Shown here: positions 33,819 through 38,191 of the stretch, in pieces
Layout of the letters: every line of letters starts with the position of its first letter
How positions within the stretch are numbered: the stretch's first letter is position 1
The notes under the pieces: model-generated
The model's database searches: none
Told to the model about the DNA's origin: nothing
The model's input: only the letters and a program-made list of their open reading frames with translations
Assembly (NCBI GenBank): GCA_014190015.1
Contig: BJFT01000009.1
Location: 1 to 38,191, forward strand
Source of the DNA: Actinomycetes bacterium
GTDB lineage: Bacteria; Actinomycetota; Actinomycetes; Nanopelagicales; Nanopelagicaceae
Length of the DNA: 38,191 nucleotides
Direction of reading: 5' to 3'
Made by a program: the position numbers and the translations under genes

Positions 33819-34997
33819 ATGCCACATACGTTTACGCGCGACAGAACCTTTTGGACAATCGCACTTCAAGTAACAATTCTTAACTTTTACCTAGGCGGCT
33901 TCGGCCCAGCTCAACCACTCTTGCGCGCTGATCAAGGCACATCCCTGACAATCGCTGGATTGCATGGAACAGCAATGGGCGTTGCTGCAATTTTTGCAGG
34001 CTTATCTAACTCACGATGGGTTCATTACTTCGGTCGCGAAAAAACTTCATGGATTGGTATGTGGCTCTTTTGTATTGGCGTGCTTATGTTCGTCAGCTTT
34101 AAATCAGTTGGTTTCACACTCTCTGCAACATTCTTAGGCGGCATGGGAACGTCAATGGTCATTAACAATATGGTGACCAGGCTTTCTCACCACTTTAAGC
34201 AAGCAACTCCCCTGGCATTGCCGCAATCAAATGGCATTAACTCAGTTGGGTTTGTCTTCGGAACAATCGCCGTGGGTACTCTTGCAGGCACCACAATAAG
34301 TTGGCGCTTCGGTTTATTGCTAACAATTCCAGCAACAATCATTCTTTATTTCTTCTCTCGCGATAAGAACCGAGATCCTCACGATCGCGATATCAGTGTG
34401 CGACAACGCGGCAAACTTTCTCGCACATATTGGATTGCCTGCTTTGGATTCTTTATCTGTATTTGTACTGAATTTGCTACATCTTTCTGGGCAGCAGCCT
34501 TATTGCGAGATCGAGTCGGCGGAACCGCATCTGCTGCGACGCTAGCAATTGTCTCACTCGGTTCTGGAATGGCAGTTGGTCGTTGGTATGGCGCAATAGT
34601 CCTTAAGAAACTTAAGTTAGATCAACAACTAATCACAATTATTATCTTGCAGTTTATTGGCTTTGCCATCTTCTGGTTTTCCCATAGTTTGATAATTTCA
34701 TTGGTAACGCTCTTTATTACAGGCCTTGGAATCTCAATGCAGTTTGCGCTCTCATCACTTCGCTTGATTGGCTTTAGCGAAAAGCGTCCAGATTTAGCAA
34801 TTGGAATCAGTTCACTTGCTGCAGGATCTGGAATTGCATTGGCACCATTCATGCTTGGAGTTCTGGGTGATCAAATGGGTATCTCACGTGCATATTTAAT
34901 GGTGCCAGTTTTAATCCTCATTGCTCTGGCAATTGTTATTCTTGTTCCATCAAAAGTTTCACTAGCGGAAGAGGAGAGCCATGAATTACAAAACTAG
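33819..34997 (+). CDS. MFS transporter
   Basis: A 392-residue major facilitator with about twelve hydrophobic helices. The family loop between helices 2 and 3 reads SNSRWVHYFGREKTSW. The two six-helix halves are split by a basic cytoplasmic loop SRDKNRDPHDRDISVRQRGK at about residue 185. The substrate is unknown. A ribosome site AAGGGAAG precedes the ATG. It lies 19 nt after serC, probably in the same transcript, and its 3' end overlaps a 26-residue membrane peptide ORF. An MFS gene next to a DUF2530 gene is a recurrent actinobacterial pair. Confidence 0.9.
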   Translation: MPHTFTRDRTFWTIALQVTILNFYLGGFGPAQPLLRADQGTSLTIAGLHGTAMGVAAIFAGLSNSRWVHYFGREKTSWIGMWLFCIGVLMFVSFKSVGFTLSATFLGGMGTSMVINNMVTRLSHHFKQATPLALPQSNGINSVGFVFGTIAVGTLAGTTISWRFGLLLTIPATIILYFFSRDKNRDPHDRDISVRQRGKLSRTYWIACFGFFICICTEFATSFWAAALLRDRVGGTASAATLAIVSLGSGMAVGRWYGAIVLKKLKLDQQLITIIILQFIGFAIFWFSHSLIISLVTLFITGLGISMQFALSSLRLIGFSEKRPDLAIGISSLAAGSGIALAPFMLGVLGDQMGISRAYLMVPVLILIALAIVILVPSKVSLAEEESHELQN

Positions 34998-35061
34998 ACG
35001 CCTAGTTTCGATCATCGCACTTGTTGGTTTGTTAGGACTCATTGTTTTGAGTGGACTTTAA
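34981..35061 (+). CDS. Candidate 26-residue single-helix membrane peptide
   Basis: A short ORF starting at an ATG that overlaps the MFS stop by 17 nt. It has an N-terminal basic segment MNYKTRR followed by about 18 hydrophobic residues ending LSGL, giving one predicted transmembrane helix with positive-inside charge. AGAGGAG sits 5 nt upstream of the ATG, a strong ribosome site, though it also encodes the Glu-rich MFS tail. Its stop is 1 nt before the DUF2530 GTG, so it could couple translation of the two genes. No family recognised; may be a leader peptide or a small membrane protein. Confidence 0.5.
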   Translation: MNYKTRRLVSIIALVGLLGLIVLSGL

Positions 35062-35062
35062 C

Positions 35063-35251
35063 GTGGAGCCAAATTTACGACGAACGGTTAAATTAATCGC
35101 GGCCGGAACTATTGTTTGGTTGCTCGCTGGCACTGCATTTTTAGTTGCTGGTTCAGATACAAAATATGTTTGGACCTGTGTCTGCGGTGCAGCTCTTGGT
35201 GTCTTCGGTATTCGTTACACAATTCGCAGAGCGAGTAGAAGCGGACTTTAA
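35063..35251 (+). CDS. DUF2530-family small membrane protein
   Basis: A 62-residue protein with two hydrophobic helices (about 10-30 and 34-52), the second carrying WTCVCGAALGVFGIRYTIRRAS, close to the DUF2530 pattern of actinobacteria. Function unknown. I start at the GTG at 35063 because the family begins MEP and an upstream in-frame GTG at 35051 would overlap the small peptide. The tail is basic. Its stop overlaps the csp stop by 4 nt in convergence. Confidence 0.75.
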   Translation: MEPNLRRTVKLIAAGTIVWLLAGTAFLVAGSDTKYVWTCVCGAALGVFGIRYTIRRASRSGL

Positions 35252-35631
35252 GCTTCTAGTTGCCCAGCAATACCGCGAAGAACTTTTCCAAGACGCTCTG
35301 CTTCAACTGCAGATGGATGGCGTCCTTGGCGTAAGCCATTTCCGACCTTGTCCAGAATCTTGATTGTGTCTTCGATCATCGCTGCAAGATCATCGCTATT
35401 AGTACGTGAGTTTGCTGCAAGTGATGGAGGTGCATCAATAATTTTTACAGAGAGCGCTTGTGGTCCACGACGACCATCAGCAACGCTGAAGTCCAACTTT
35501 GTTCCAGGCTTTACTGTTGATACGCCTTCTGGAAGAGATGAAGAAGCAAGGTAAACATCTTCGCCTTCATCGGATGCGATGAAACCAAAACCTTTTTCAA
35601 GGCTGAACCATTTCACTTTACCTGTAGGCAT
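35248..35631 (-). CDS. Cold-shock-domain protein with C-terminal extension
   Basis: A 127-residue protein. The N-terminal cold shock domain (about 1-65) begins MPTGKVKWFSLEKGFGFI with an intact RNP1 KGFGFI. RNP2 is DVYLASSSL rather than DVFVHFS, so one of the aromatic/His RNA contacts is altered; the longer actinobacterial Csp proteins share this. The C-terminal half (about 80-127) is a predicted helical extension. It binds single-stranded RNA or DNA by family inference. AAGGAG precedes the ATG at 9 nt. Confidence 0.88.
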   Translation of the reverse strand: MPTGKVKWFSLEKGFGFIASDEGEDVYLASSSLPEGVSTVKPGTKLDFSVADGRRGPQALSVKIIDAPPSLAANSRTNSDDLAAMIEDTIKILDKVGNGLRQGRHPSAVEAERLGKVLRGIAGQLEA

Positions 35632-35668
35632 GGGGAGTGCTCCTTGCTAATTTCTATATTCGTTTAAG

Positions 35669-35683
35669 CCGCGGGGGCCGCGG
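35669..35683. other. GC-rich hairpin between DUF3027 gene and csp
   Basis: CCGCGG (35669-35674) and CCGCGG (35678-35683) form a 6-bp stem with a 3-base loop, an unusually GC-rich patch for this window. It lies 17 nt after the DUF3027 stop and 38 nt before csp. No T-run follows, so it is either a weak terminator of the DUF3027 transcript or a fold in the csp leader. Confidence 0.4.
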
Positions 35684-35699
35684 GCAGAGGGCTAGTTTA

Positions 35700-36353
35700 T
35701 CAGAGCGTTGCTTCGGAGTGCGCGCCGCATCCGTGGTCAACGGAAACCACGCGTGCATCTTCAGGTGAAATCGCATTGGCACACACGCCAAATGAAGCGC
35801 GAAGTGATCCTGAGATTGGCACGAAGAAAGCGCATGAAGAACAAGGTTTTGGTGCAGCTTGTGCAATTGGTGATTGCGGTCCGCGATCACTTTCATACCA
35901 ACGTTTACTTGCTTGGTCACGACCTTCAATAGACATTACTCGTGCACGACCTAGACCAAGATCAAATACTTGCATTGCATCTAAATCTTCATCAGCAATT
36001 AGAGAGTGCACTAATGGAACTAAACGTGTGTCATCAAGTGAACTTGGAACTATGTCGCCAACACCAACATCGCCTGGTTGTATGCGATCGCGATATGCAA
36101 CCCACTCTGGTGCAAGTAGCGCGTCCGGTCCTGGCAGAACTACGACATCACAAATTGTTGGTTCAGATTTCTTATCAACTTTTGCAATAGTGACACACCA
36201 GCGCCAACCTTTATAACCAGCAAGATGCGCTTCAAATAAATAGGTTTCAACGCGACCATCATCATCGATTTCGACAGATACATCTGCGCCAACTAATTCT
36301 GGATTGCCAGCATCAGCAATTGCTGCAGAACGTGCGAGTTCGAGTGTGCTCAT
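35700..36353 (-). CDS. DUF3027-family protein
   Basis: A 217-residue actinobacterial protein of unknown role. The N-terminal ELARSAAIADAG is followed by YKGWRWCVTIAKVDK, VVLPGPDALLAPEWVAYRDRIQPGDVGVGDIVPSSLDDTRL, all typical of DUF3027. The C-terminal region has CSSCAFFVPISGSLRASFGVC and a later HGCGAHSE, offering four Cys and two His that could bind zinc. It lies just after a strong hairpin that separates it from groEL, and 68 nt before csp. Confidence 0.85.
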   Translation of the reverse strand: MSTLELARSAAIADAGNPELVGADVSVEIDDDGRVETYLFEAHLAGYKGWRWCVTIAKVDKKSEPTICDVVVLPGPDALLAPEWVAYRDRIQPGDVGVGDIVPSSLDDTRLVPLVHSLIADEDLDAMQVFDLGLGRARVMSIEGRDQASKRWYESDRGPQSPIAQAAPKPCSSCAFFVPISGSLRASFGVCANAISPEDARVVSVDHGCGAHSEATL

Positions 36354-36370
36354 CCGATAAGGATAAAGCA

Positions 36371-36405
36371 GAACGCCACTACCGAGTTAATCGGCAGTGG
36401 CGTTC
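36371..36405 (-). terminator. Terminator-like hairpin after groEL
   Basis: Ten-base arms GAACGCCACT (36371-36380) and AGTGGCGTTC (36396-36405) pair perfectly, with an inner 4-bp CCGA/TCGG stem. On the minus strand it follows groEL by 22 nt and is trailed by TGCTTTATCCTTAT, moderately T-rich, so it probably ends the groEL transcript before the DUF3027 gene. Confidence 0.7.
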
Positions 36406-36427
36406 GTAACGCTTTACGCGTGAGAAA

Positions 36428-38098
<1,671 letters not shown>

Positions 38099-38125
38099 TT
38101 ATCACTCTAGCCTCGAGAGTGCTAA
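38099..38125 (-). promoter_or_regulatory. CIRCE operator of groEL
   Basis: Arms TTATCACTC (38099-38107) and GAGTGCTAA (38117-38125) are separated by exactly 9 bases. The right arm matches the CIRCE consensus and the left arm differs at one position (T for G). It lies about 49 nt before the groEL start and just downstream of the predicted promoter. HrcA is the known repressor. Confidence 0.88.
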
Positions 38126-38130
38126 CGCCA

Positions 38131-38159
38131 AATCTACGGGAGTAATTCCCGGACTGCAA
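38131..38159 (-). promoter_or_regulatory. Predicted groEL promoter
   Basis: On the minus strand, -35 TTGCAG (38159-38154) and -10 TAGATT (38136-38131) are 17 bp apart. Transcription would begin inside the CIRCE element, the normal geometry for HrcA repression. Nothing further is seen from 38160 to the end of the window. Confidence 0.6.
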
Positions 38160-38191
38160 AACGAGTCAGGTGGGGGTTTAGCGGGCCGTGC

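Overview
The window looks like chromosome from a small-genome, AT-leaning actinobacterium, most like the freshwater acI / Nanopelagicales group. That placement is an inference. The gene content and order are actinobacterial: pth-rplY-prs-glmU-tRNA-Gln, ispE-rsmA-tatD-metG, rsmI beside a Pmt mannosyltransferase, the glpR-rimJ-glp set, a mycobacterial-type serC, citrate synthase 2 beside pdxH, DUF2530 and DUF3027 proteins, and a groEL ending in GGGDMDF behind a CIRCE operator. Base composition is even, genes are packed with many 4-nt overlaps, and neither tRNA encodes CCA. I see no insertion sequence, prophage, CRISPR array or rRNA, and no gene-free stretch longer than about 160 bases.

Layout. 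1-6650: PEP carboxylase (+), then leftward pth, rplY, prs, glmU and tRNA-Gln. 6700-12260: a MarR regulator (+), then leftward ispE, rsmA, tatD, metG and rsmI. 12300-16500: pmt (+), then the leftward division-linked set glpR-rimJ-glp, with 5-formyltetrahydrofolate cyclo-ligase diverging from glp. 16500-20020: a leftward copC-like / CopD-CtaG fusion / acyl-CoA dehydrogenase operon. 20120-23360: an FmdB zinc ribbon, a 38-residue small ORF, and a TetR/MmpL divergent pair with a clear double operator, then tRNA-Arg. 23430-30770: a saccharopine-dehydrogenase-like enzyme coupled to a GMC oxidoreductase, a BadF-type kinase divergent from an SDR, a membrane GGDEF protein and a photolyase. 30775-38191: citrate synthase divergent from pdxH-serC-MFS-(26-residue peptide)-DUF2530, then leftward csp, DUF3027 and groEL.

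Most of the window is housekeeping. The points most worth a second look are: (1) the MoeA/gephyrin homologue Glp is only about 300 residues, has lost the SAMDG-containing module and has altered MoeA active-site motifs, yet stays linked to its receptor GlpR, which suggests a pure division scaffold; (2) glmU starts one nucleotide after the 3' end of tRNA-Gln, so tRNA processing should release an essentially leaderless glmU mRNA; (3) several genes have a -10-like hexamer 6-8 nt before the start codon and no Shine-Dalgarno, consistent with leaderless transcription; (4) the tetR/mmpL intergenic region carries two related operators about three helical turns apart over both promoters; (5) there are two small ORFs, of 26 and 38 residues; (6) the CopC-like protein lacks the usual copper-binding histidines.
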